Assembly: GCA_914767715.1 (NCBI GenBank)
Contig: OU612066.1
Coordinates: 34,816,283-34,880,282, forward strand
Source of the DNA: Membranipora membranacea
Taxonomy: Eukaryota > Bryozoa > Gymnolaemata > Cheilostomatida > Membraniporidae
Length of the DNA stretch: 64,000 nt
Direction: 5' to 3'
Shown one piece after another: positions 34,427 to 45,831 of the stretch. The notes beneath the pieces were generated by a model. It saw nothing but the letters and a program-made list of their open reading frames with translations. It ran no database searches and was not told the origin of the DNA. Numbering within the stretch: the stretch's first letter is position 1; each line of letters begins with the position of its first letter. The position numbers and the translations under genes were made by a program.

Positions 34427-35367
34427 CTTTAGACCATGGGTGGGCAACCTTTTCTTGAAAAAGGCCACATTTTCTGCAGGCTCAACTCAAAAGGCCGCAA
34501 CATATCTTTCAGGGATAAGATTGAAACTGGACTAACAATTTTGGAACTTCCTATTTTGTTAATACTCAGATTTGTGTAAAGACTGCAGTATGTTGCAAGA
34601 ACCATTAACTCAGCAGAAATGTGGGTTTACCTAATCTTCTGGAGTTTTGTGACGTCATTTTATCTCATGATTGGATTTTGTATGTGTCTGTTTTTCATGT
34701 GTATGGCAAAGGGCAGGGTGGGATGGGTGCTGTAGGGCCCTCCTAGCGGTAAAAGTGTAAAAAGTTCATAACGGGGCAGTTGTGGAGGAGAAAAAAGTAT
34801 TTTCGCGTGGCGAAAAAGTTTTTGGAATTCTTTGTCTCTTGTCATCATCTTCAGCTTACTGCGCCCACCCTCCTGCAAGGGGGCAATCTTTTGCAAACGG
34901 TTGTGAAATGAAAAATGGAAAAATTCAGCCATACTGCAGGAGCACTTGTAATAAAGAGACTTTTTGATACAAATCTGCCTTTCGTCCAAAATGACTGTTT
35001 TGCAAAAAATACTAATTGCTATTATCTTAAAGAACTTTGTAATTTTATCATCCAAATGTCACTGTTTTGTGTTATTTCGAAAGAAAAGCACCTTGAGAGT
35101 CGTTGGCACCAGTACCAAAGTTATGATGATTTTGTGTAAAGTGGCTGGGGAAGCTTTGCTACATTGCAGACTAGAGAAAGGCCACAATTTTGAAATACAT
35201 AGTACTTTCAGAGCGCTAAGCATACTTGGTTCTCCACATATAGAAAGAGGAACCAAAATTGATGTGTAATAATTTTTTTAGGCATAAGGCTACAATAAGG
35301 CCGCAAAAGATTACCCATTAGGCCGCACTGGCAAAAAGGCCGCAGGTTGCCCACAGCTGCTTTAGAC
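34427..35367. mobile_element. Non-autonomous hAT DNA transposon with 8-bp target duplication
   Basis: The direct repeat CTTTAGAC flanks the element at 34427-34434 and 35360-35367. The element (34435-35359, 925 bases) begins CATGGGTGGGCAACCT and ends AGGTTGCCCACAGCTG, giving imperfect terminal inverted repeats of about 16 bases. The 8-base target duplication and the CA..GGGCAACCT ends are typical of hAT elements. Subterminal GGCCGCA repeats lie near both ends (about 34492 and 35299-35345), as expected for hAT transposase-binding sites. No transposase domain is recognised; the open frame at 34660-35055 (-) has no motif. Confidence 0.9.
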
Positions 35368-35554
35368 CCTCTTACTGAATATTCAAACAATGGCTTCATC
35401 TCTAACGGCGCTGCCCCAACCTAACCCATATCCTAACTTTTCCCGCTTCTCCCTACATTAGTCAGTCTAAAGTCACTCTACAAGGTTCATATGCAATAAT
35501 CCCCTAAGTAATACTGCAATTTATATCTCTAGGTTGACCTTACCAAGCTCCAGG

Positions 35555-38500
35555 ATGACTGGTCTGCCAGCCTCACAGTCATTACCTCCTCCTGGTAAGA
35601 GGAAGGAGATTTATAAATACGACGCACCGTGGACTGTGTTCAGCATGAACTGGAGTGTACGACCGGATAAAAAATTCAGACTAGCACTCGGTAGCTTTGT
35701 TGAAGAATATAATAATAAAGTAAGACACCTTATCGTCATAGTTATGAGATCCCATGATCGTTAACCTACAAGTAAATTTCCTTATTGTGAATATACATTG
35801 CCATAGCTTAATCCATTGATGGTTATTGTCGAGTTTGCCAGGAGCCTATTTAGACTATCTATACATCCACCTCTCTAACTTAGGTCAGCATGATAGTAAT
35901 CCAAAATTGGAACTACCTACACACTTAAAAATACAGCTTTAAAGTTAGTTTTATGGCATTTCAAATATCAATTTTTGTCCATGGCACTTTTTAGATAATT
36001 TTTTAACGAAGATTCTAGCAAAGCCACAATGTTACCTATTGTAATCACTGTATTATTTGCAGGTACAAATAGTTCAACTTGATGAAGAGACATCAGATTT
36101 TGCCTGTAAAGCTACATTTGAACATCCGTATCCAACCACCAAAATAGTCTGGATTCCTGATACGGTAAGTACCACCTGCCGTCTGATATTAACACTTACT
36201 TCTGATCATTGCTAATATACTTACTACATTCTAGTGAGATTGGCATCAGACCCTCAGGCACAGTAAGATTTCTAATAGTACCACCACGCTATCTCTATTA
36301 TTCATACTACAGCTCATATTATGTTGTTTAATTTTAAGAGCTCTAGTATATATATATATATACTTTATTATAATCACCAACTAATGTATCATGACAAACA
36401 GCTGATAGAAAAGTGATATACCACAGAACTGGCATTATTTAGTCTGGCAGGAATAATCCCTCTACCTCCTGATCAGATATAATTAATGTAAAAACGATGT
36501 TAAACGGAATATATTCCTCACTCGGGCTGTCTTGTGTTTTGCAGAAGGGAGCGTATCCCGATCTGGTCGCCACATCCGGAGACTATCTAAGAATATGGCG
36601 GGTAGGAGATCCAGAAGTGAGACTCGAGTGTCTTCTCAATAATGTGAGTCAACAAGATCAGTAATCATCCATGCATTGCTGCGTTGGTCAATTTATTTAA
36701 ATTTTTTATACATTTGTACGCCAAATTAATTGGAACCAGGGAAACCACAAACCTCATCTTAATTTCTCTGAAATACTCTATGCTGGTTGGTCTTGTGTTC
36801 CTGTTGTATCGATTTGCGACTCCTTGAACGATTTGTAATCACTTGCTGGCAGTTGCTCCAGGAAAGCCAGTAGTGCTGGTAGCTGTATAAACATGACATA
36901 TCACCAACATTTCATTAATGTGAAAAATTGAATTGCATGATACTATGAGAAGTTCGCAAATCTGCCTACAATGTCTTGATCATAATCACATAAACTGTAT
37001 GATGGTCACAATCATTCCAGCACTTATCGTGTAGGATCAGACAACTGTACCTTGGCATGTGCTCAAATGATAGCTGTGTAAATATCACACAACTTTCATT
37101 AGTAAGGGTGAAGCCTTAGTTTTAGTAACATTGAGTTGCCTTATTTTCTTAGAATAAGAATTCAGACTTTTGTGCACCGCTCACATCCTTTGACTGGAAT
37201 GAGATAGATCCTAATCTGCTGGGTACATCCAGTATAGATACTACATGTACTATCTGGGGTCTAGAGGTAAGTACAGCCAGTACCTCCCCTATTATGCCCC
37301 TATATGCTTTATATAGCAAATGATTGGATTTTTTTAAATGCTTATTTTGAGTTGTCTTTCTACAAAACTGCTAAAATTTGAGACCTGTCTAACAAAATAT
37401 ATATTATGGTCTGAGGTAGTGCATTGCGACACTGGAGTTTTTTTATCCAACACTTTACTGTTTATCTTTGTTTCAAAATCTACCCCTCAATGATTATGTC
37501 AATTAATCACGAATAGCATCACGGCAAACATCACTGCTCAGTAATTTTTTTAAATCTGAGTATGTTTAGTTAAGAGAAATGGTCAATCACTGTGTGTGAT
37601 ACTTTGACAGACAGGTCAGGTTATTGGGAGAGTTAATCTAGTACAAGGACATGTGAAGACACAGCTTATAGCCCACGATAAGGAGGTCTATGATATCGCC
37701 TTCAGTAAGGCCGGCGGTGGCAGGGATATATTCGCTAGTGTCGGTGAGTAGAAACCCATCTTGACTGATACATCCTTACATGTACCTAGTCTTTATGCTA
37801 GGCCTGTATTCTTGTAGGGGGTGGTGATTAGAACACCTTGACTTGATAATGCTTGCTTGCTCAGATATCTGGCCAGCTAATGATAGCTGCCCCCCAGTTT
37901 CTTTCAGTATCTAACCTGAGTCAGGAGAAAAACTGACGGTTAACCTGCAAATGATCAAATCATGTTAATTCAAACGCAGTTAATTGCAGTTTTGAATGTT
38001 TTTTCGCAGGATTTATTGATGTAATGAGTGTGATTCTCCTTCCAAAATGTATATTGTGTGTACCTAATAGGCGCCGACGGCTCTGTGAGGATGTTTGATC
38101 TGAGACATTTAGAACACTCGACTATCATATATGAAGACGTTAACCATAACCCCCTTCTCAGACTAGCATGGAATAAACAGGATCCCAACTACCTAGCTAC
38201 CTTCGCAATGGATAAATCTGAGGTAAGGTAGAGTTTGTGATCCAGACAAAAAGATAGTGGTAATGATATTGAGGGTAGCCAAGTCAAAGACCAATGTTGT
38301 TAGGATTTTCAGTCAGAATAAAATGTATTGTATCAGGCTAAGCTTTGGTCCATTTAGTATACACAGGCTTAACCGATATCCAATCGTCTGATAAATATCT
38401 ATAGATGTTTTTGTGACTTGCAGCTGGTATCTGAAAGTACAAAATATGTTTCCACGATTAAGATAGTAGTGACATCAAACCTCCCACCGGCCCATCTGCT

Positions 38501-39708
38501 ATTTGCTCTCAATAGAGTTTTACCCACATCAAGACTCATTTGGCAGTTACTGCAATAAATACAAAATGTGGACATGTTTTCAGTATAATAAGCATTATAA
38601 AAGCTATCAAAATCAGGTAAAGCTTACAAACCCAATGCATGCGCTGCTCAAAATTCTAATCCATTTATCACCATTGGGTCTCAGCTCAATAGGGAGTTGT
38701 GTGTACTTGGGCCGTAGGGAGACAAGTGAAAGTAGCTCATCAACAGGTGTTCTGAGAAAGTACTGACACTGAACTTTGGCCTCAGTTCGCGCTGTTGATG
38801 AAGTGACATTAAAGCTGGCCCTGACTATCACTACTGTTTTAAAATGATCTTACACAGAAAATACTGTTATTTATTCATCAAACTGTTAAGGGTTTGGAAG
38901 ATTTTCAATGTCTGCTATTGCAAGGACAATGATGTGTGATCATAAACTTGACCCAATCTATTCTGTTCAGGTAGTTGTAGTTTAGCAATTGTGAAAACTT
39001 ATGTCAACTCTATATCCGCACACACTCGTGTTGTTGTATTTTTAGGTTATAATACTAGATGTGAGAGTACCATGTACCCCGGTGGCTAAGCTCAGCAATC
39101 ATAGAGCTTGTGTGAACGGTATAGCCTGGGCACCACACTCTAGCTGTCATATATGTACTGCAGGTAAAGGTCTTTTCAAAGTATATAATGTCTGCCCTAA
39201 TGATAAGCATAACACCCAGCTCATATCTGTTTGGAGAGTTTCGTTTTCGCTGTGTATTATAGAATTCAATGTGCTGAGACATTGTGTTAGGCTAGGTGTG
39301 TTCTTACAGTTTTAGAAAGAGAATTACTGTAACACACAGAAACTGCTGGATATCAAACTGGGCAATGTCAATAATCATCATTAACGTATCAGGATAAATA
39401 AAGTATCAAAGCTTGATAGCTTATTAGTGAGGAGAAAACTGCGATATGATACACAGGACGGGCGTTTTACTTATATATGTTATTGTAATGTAATAAATAT
39501 TGTATTGTTATGTAATTTATCATATTGTAATGTAGGTGACGACAGCCAGGCCCTTATATGGGATATACAGCAGATGCCCCGAGCTATAGATGACCCTATA
39601 CTAGCTTACACAGCAGCAGGGGAGATAAACTGTGTACAATGGTCAGCCACACAGCCGGACTGGATAGCTATATGCTATAATCAATCACTGGAAATACTCC
39701 GAGTGTGA
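35555..39708 (+). CDS. DCAF7: DDB1- and CUL4-associated factor 7 (WDR68/HAN11), WD40 protein
   Basis: Eight exons: 35555-35719, 36063-36164, 36545-36643, 37153-37266, 37611-37743, 38071-38222, 39046-39163, 39536-39708. They join in phase to 351 residues (human 342). DCAF7 is a seven-bladed WD40 scaffold that holds DYRK/HIPK kinases and other partners and serves as a CUL4-DDB1 substrate adaptor. Near-identical family blocks are visible: [120 protein letters not shown] and a C-terminal LEILRV. The N-terminus carries about nine extra residues (GLPASQSLP) compared with vertebrates. The ATG at 35555 is the first in frame. The gene appears intact and single copy here. Confidence 0.97.
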
Positions 39709-40804
39709 GCGCACAACTCCAAAGAGCTGGGGCAACTCTGAAGAAACAATATCGACAATACCATCAATACAGCTGTATGGTATCAAACGTGCATATTGGC
39801 TTTAATATTTTGCTATTATGATGATGGTTTCACCCAACATCCAGCTAAAACTATTTTCCTTACTTCAAATTCCATCTTATGATATTACTAAGATGAATTT
39901 TGATTGACGATGAAATGCTCTTAGAATTACTAGCCAATGTAGTAGGAACGGGTTGAGCATGAGTCTTATCATGAATTCTAAGGCATGCCTGGCTTCTTAG
40001 TTTATAGAGATCTCAGTTTTTTTATGGTCTGAGTTCCCAATTTTTTGGAATCTCTTTTGTTTTGAGATACTAAGTTTCATAGCAACCTACAATATTGGTG
40101 TGAGTGCAATGTAAGTGTTATGACATGCCTTCTTGTATGTAACATTAGGTTGTGTGTTCAAATTGCTTTACCATTGTTTCACTGTATGAAGTCATCGATA
40201 TTCTTAACACCAGTAATGTATTTTTCTTACACATTTCACATAAACAAAAATGTGACAGGAATTTATGGAGCTAGTCGAGTCCTTCCTTCTTCATTGATCA
40301 ACATGAAGAGGGGAGAGAGGGAGGGACGAGGAACCCGTTCATGATATGATGTCATAAATGGAGTATAGGATTCCCTGAACCCACACTTTTTGATAAGGTG
40401 TTGTATTGTACATGTATTTATTGTAATTTGTTTTTATCTGAGCTTATAAAAGATCTGTGTTCAGTTGTACATAATGTTTTAGGTGTCAACCATGAAGTCA
40501 ACTCTTCTCAATTATCAAATAAATAAACGCCTTAAAAATTCTTGGGGTCTTGATTGTAGCCTCTACTAGTCGGGGAACTAATGCTTTGTAAATGTTCAGC
40601 GTTAGAGATAAGACTATGAAACGGCAAAATTATACATTGAAAATGACATAGTGCTGAAGAGAACATTAATTTATTTGAGAAAGTATGCAATTTTTTTGGA
40701 AACAAAACGGAATATCTGATATAAATATTATAAACTTCTGTCAAATCTCTTTTAGACTAAAGTTGACATCTGTGACTGCTTCGTAGGAGTGGACAATCAT
40801 CTCT
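39709..40804. other. 3' untranslated and intergenic sequence between convergent genes
   Basis: Probable DCAF7 3' untranslated region up to about 40545, then the probable 3' untranslated region of the minus-strand tetraspanin. No other coding exon is seen. Confidence 0.5.
40518..40527 (+). promoter_or_regulatory. Polyadenylation signal of DCAF7
   Basis: Two overlapping AATAAA hexamers lie about 810 bases after the DCAF7 stop. On the opposite strand an AATAAA at 40675-40670 could serve the first tetraspanin gene, so the two genes end back to back within about 150 bases. Confidence 0.6.
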
Positions 40805-43800
40805 TCACTTCTTGCTGTTGTCCCTATTATAATCCTTCCAGCTTCCCTCTGCTTTACATCCGAGATAGATGGCGAATGCCAGCATTACTATCTGTGATAT
40901 ACAGCAAACAGTCATATTATAGTATACAAGCTCTTGCTCTAACCCTGAATAGCAGTTTTCCAATCTGAAACTGTCATTTCTTCATAAACAGCACTAACTA
41001 TTTCAGACAAGTACAGTCAATGTGTTGACTCTGACAAGCTGTTCAGAGCCAAGCAATTTATATTTTCTACGTTGGTTTTTCTGGAATTGCTCACTGCAAC
41101 TGTCTGCTCTCGAGCTGGCCTTGCAACTTCTAGGCACACATTGTTTACAAAACAAAACAAATACTCACTGTGCAGTATCTAAGGGAAGGAGTTTAGTGAG
41201 AGGGTAAGTTTGATTGAGTTGTTTGTTATATTTACCTGGATAACAAGGGCCCCTGCAGCAACAGCCAGTATAATGTATGCTTGATCTACTACATAGCTTC
41301 TCAGCTTTGTATAACAGCCCTGAAACGCAAACGTCAAATTAGGTTCACATATACACATATGGAAATCTAAGATTTCACTTGTTAATTGTTACAACAGTTT
41401 AGATTATATGGAACAAGGTCAGATCCTAAAGACATCTTGTAATATGGTCTCAATGCTGTGGTATGTAGGTCAGAAAAGAGACATACCTAGTCAACATTTT
41501 CGATCAAAACTCGCACGAGAATACTTCGTTGCCGATAAAACTATGTACATACTGATTCATTATGACTTGCCCGAGTAACAGCAGTGTGACAACCAATTTA
41601 CCTGGCCAACATTATTACCTGCTTGGTAACTATAGCAGCATAGCTGCCAGCACAGTTTACGTCATTGATGGTGAAAGTATAGGTGCTGCCATCATTCGTG
41701 TTCCATAGATCTTTTGCTGTCTTACCCCTAGTATCAGTTTGCAGAGCACAGCAGCTGATCGGGAAAGTAGTGTTCACATAGTCAGTGGAGTTGTTCACAC
41801 CACAGCATTCAAACTTGACAGGTAGTAAAATAATTATTATAACGTACAAGAGGTTTGAATTCAGTGTTACATACATTTTATGAATTTTTGCAATGGTCAT
41901 TCTCAAATGTGCCTAAGAAATCAAACAGAATGTTTTTGTGTTTGCCTGTGTAACCTCTTTACACTCTTTTTAGGTAAAAAAAAGTGTCGCACACACAGAA
42001 ACATGCCAAATAATGTTCCCATTTTTCATGACGCATTTCAACAACCTTCGCACTAAATGCTTAAGTGCGGACCCTTTTTTTATTATATGAGCGTTCGATG
42101 TTATCAGTGATCATCCTGAAGACAATATATCAATCAATAATCAATTGGAGTTTTCTTTGATGGAGACAGAAAAAAAAGATCAAACTGTGATTCCGCTAGG
42201 CAAAAGATTTCAGTTGGGATTTTAGCTTGGGCTTACCTGAATCTGCATAGAGTCTATAGCTTTCTCCATTACATTAGTCTCTGAGGCGCTATAAGTTATC
42301 TCTCCGGCAGCATCTACAGAGTACACTGAACTATAACCGGTCAGAGCTGACACGAGACCTCCTGTCAGCACTGTCTCAATCTCAGATCCAAAGTAACCAG
42401 CGATAATCACAGCACACAGCTCCATCACTATCCAAGCTCCCAAACATATAGAATACTACAAAATAGTTTTACACATTTGGGAGAACATTGATTGATTGAT
42501 TGTATTCTATCACTAACATAAAATAATTTGTTGCGAGATAAGGGTGTTCATACTGAAAAGGAGCCAGCACATACAAGGAAAAATAAGATTAAACACTGAT
42601 GGATGATTAAAAGAGAATATCATTTAAAATATGGATAGCATGCCTCAAAAAACAATCTTTACCAAGGGCACTTCTGTGTTTAATTGTTCGATACCTGCCT
42701 GAGGGGCATTTAGCAAGAAATTTGTTCATAAAGTGGTCATCGTCATGGATATATCGGAGGGCAAGTGTTTTGGTACGCTTAGTCATAAGGCTGTCGAGAT
42801 CATCTACTTGGAGTTTGAGCTTTGAGGCCTGATCAAAAAACTTGCTCAAACGTTTCTTGTCATTAGCAAAACTGTAGAAAATAATACTGGTAAACAATAA
42901 GTGAGCAGGGAAACAATAAAACTTTTAAATAACATAGTGGCAAGGGGTATGGTGCTAAGATGTACAAAATTCCTGACAATATACATTCGCTGCTCAGCTT
43001 TACTCACAACAGACTGAATGTGTTCTTCAAAGCGCAGCTTTTGACCTAACATAATACCAAGATAAGTGACTTTGTCACACATAGTAATGCTTTCACCATT
43101 TAAAACAATAGGAGGGGTATGGGGCTTAGTTCGTTGAGTAGAAAATAATATTTCCTGAGTTTTGCTGGCATTCAATAAAAGATCATAATCAGAACATTGC
43201 TTAGAAATCCTGTCTATCTCGTTAAAGTATGAGTCTAGATCTTGTTGATTGGAAATGCAGCCAATGATACAGGTGTCATCAGCATACTTGATTATGGTAA
43301 CATTGCTCAATTCAGATATAATCCGGTCCGTATATTATATGGAAAACAAAAGAGGACTTAAAACGGAGTCTTGAGGTGTACCAGTGTTTGTCTTGATGGG
43401 TCTTGGATGATATGGTGAATGCAAATAAAAATGAATGTATATCTGAGGGGGAGAGGTTGAGGATTGTCAGAGACGATGACAGTGTTAGTCAGATTATTTC
43501 AATTTATTTTTAAAGTAATTGGTCCAAGCGATTGTACTATATTTTTACTTACTGTGTATAATAAACATTTGTTTTGCCTGCAGACACTTATCCAAGCCAG
43601 GAAATTGTTTCCTAGCATGAAGCTGGACACCCCTATCAGTATTCTTGCTCCGACTTCGAGAAAACTGCGAGCAGCTCCAGATTCTTTGGGTAGAGATCCA
43701 AACAGTTTGATGTATTTGTCACCACCTATTATAATCCACAAACCGATTGCCAGGAATCCCAGTGCAAAGATCTGAAATTAAATAATCTCTTTATTCAAAG

Positions 43801-44958
43801 CAGTTGTTTATTATTTGTACCCTAACTACTAATTTGTTCCTATTCTTTTGCTGAGAACATTGTCTAATTCCTCATCCAAGACAAAAAATAAAATAACAGA
43901 ATTAAAATGTGTCAAATTTTGTTTTGTCTTGTAGTATGTTACTGTTATTATTAGTTTGAATTAAACTAAAGATCAACATCAATTTTGAGGCAGTCACTTT
44001 GTGTATTTCATTATCAATCATAATGTTTCCTCTAATAACCATAGAGCAAGAAATATGTATTGTAATAAAAACAATAAACATATTTACATTTACATAGATA
44101 ACCTTACCCCCAGGAATGGATATAATCATTTTCTTGCTGTTTCAGCACAATCGATCATGATTTTACACCGTGTTGTTTGTTTATTCGATTTACATGTGTG
44201 TCAGGTTACTTGCACTGGACTGGTGTAAGTTATACTTCAGAATTTTTTATTGTGTATTATAAATGTATGCAAATATTTGTCACTATTTTGTTGAGGGTAG
44301 TGTCCATTGACAACGGACAGCATTCTAGCTAAGATATGATCTTAGGACTAGTTTGCCCATCAGTCTCTTAAGTCTTAATTTCATTACACATTAAACTTCA
44401 TGCCTAATCTCTGCCATCACAGTGTTTTAGCTCCCAAGTATTAAACATGTCTTGTCAATACTCCATCACCCAATGCAAAGCAGGTCCAGATGAGTTGAGA
44501 CATTCCATTTTTAAATGAGTCACTAAATCCACAAATAATTAAATCAATTAAATTATTATTAATTAATCCACATCAATATGGTTGGGAAGGAGCACAGCTG
44601 TGATTTCTACCAGACCAAAATCTTTATTATAATGTCCCTAAACCAGATAAAGTCAACCAAACATGGGGCTGTGTCTTCCTAGATGTTCCTTGATAATTAT
44701 TAGGGGACATTGAGTGCAGTCACCTATTTTTAATACCATGTCAAGCGGTGATAACTATAACGTGATATCAAAGAAAAAAATCCAACCCAATATATATAAA
44801 TTTCATTTTCAAACCTTTTCCATACTTGTCTAAAGCCTTGATAATATAGAAGTGCTGGTGTTTTATCTTACCGCAGAGATAAAGTTGAGTATAATCAACA
44901 CCAGCTCTGCGATGCCTTCGCATCCATTTCCAGCTCCTTTGCCGCTTCCTTTACCCAT
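40805..44958 (-). CDS. Tetraspanin (copy A)
   Basis: Six exons in transcription order: 44958-44872, 43771-43553, 42455-42237, 41813-41619, 41319-41236, 40891-40805. All introns are phase 0 and the product is 296 residues. Tetraspanins are four-span membrane proteins that organise partner proteins in the plasma membrane. Span 1 (VLIILNFISAIFALGFLAIG), a short outer loop, span 2 (ILIGVSSFML), a small inner loop with CRQNK, and span 3 (LGAWIVMELCAVIIAGYF) are visible. The large outer loop has the signature FECCG, a later SCC and further cysteines ending at GC, followed by span 4 (AYIILAVAAGALVIQIVMLA) and a short basic tail. The exon 4 acceptor is AAG rather than the common CAG or TAG. A LINE fragment sits in intron 2. 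Its neighbour at 45832-49402 is a paralogue. Subfamily is not assigned. Confidence 0.92.
42607..43420 (-). mobile_element. LINE reverse transcriptase fragment in a tetraspanin intron
   Basis: On the minus strand the polymerase palm is visible: TGTPQDSVLSPLLF (usual Q-G changed to Q-D), then TIIKYADDTCIIG with the catalytic YADD. The post-polymerase region follows, with VTYLGIMLGQKLRFEEHI and the Cys-rich end CPSGRYRTIKHRSALGKDCF. A frame change occurs near 42870. The copy lies in intron 2 of tetraspanin A, in the same orientation as the gene. It is truncated at both ends. It differs from the other three LINEs of the window and resembles Rex1/Jockey-like families. Confidence 0.88.
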
Positions 44959-45831
44959 AATGCCTTGTAATTATTTCGAGTAAAACTTTCCTCCAACCTT
45001 ACTCTCTCTAAGCGCGCAAAATAAGTGTGTGTGTGTTTATTTATAATTGTAGAGTAAAACATTTCTCTGTCTCACTAAGTAACACCAAACATGAATAAAC
45101 ATTATAAAATATGCAAGTCACTCATGAAGCTGGTGATATAGGAAAGCTGGCTATGCAAATTTCTCAGCAGTAGAAATATCAATAATGGGTTAATACTCAC
45201 ATGATATAGTCTAAGTTCTTAAACAATTGGATACAAGTAACATAGCTGTAAACAAGCAGAAGCTCATGTGACTGCAAATACTCAGGCTTTAGTTTTGGTT
45301 GTTTTTTAATAGACAGAGCGTTATCCACAGTTCAAACCATAGGCATGAAGGAAAAATTCACCTCTAACATTGCAATCAATCGAGGACCGATCCTGTTTCA
45401 AATTTGATTTACTTTAAACCAACAATACAATGACCTGATCTCGATGAAGAAGTATGTACATGTGGTGAACAAATTAAAAACCACATGTAAACACAGTGGT
45501 GAGGCAACAACAATTAACGTTGGTATTTCATATTTTGTATTAAAGAATTGCTTCAAATAAAACAATAAAACCCTACAAATAAACCCAACTAATAAAATCA
45601 TTGTAAAGATCTTTCAAGTTTATCCATGTCAGTAAAATAACTTATTACATTGGTATAGCATATTAATATGAGCCCTAAGCTGCTAGTAGAGAATCTTGCT
45701 GCTACAAAAAATACAAAACAAAATGGCCTGTAAAGGGTTGCAAGACCCTCAGGCATCTACAAGCTAAAATCTTCATCTCTGTCTGTCTTTGTAATTATTT
45801 TTTAACGCAGGAGAGTTTGCTGTTGATATTT
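44959..45831. other. Intergenic between the two tetraspanins
   Basis: This 870-base stretch must contain the 5' region of tetraspanin A and the 3' untranslated region of tetraspanin B. A short (GT)n run lies at about 45026-45037. No further gene is seen. Confidence 0.5.

Noticed and set aside
34660-35055. 131-codon minus-strand open frame inside the hAT element
   Set aside because: No transposase or other motif; overlapping open frames occur on both strands of the element.
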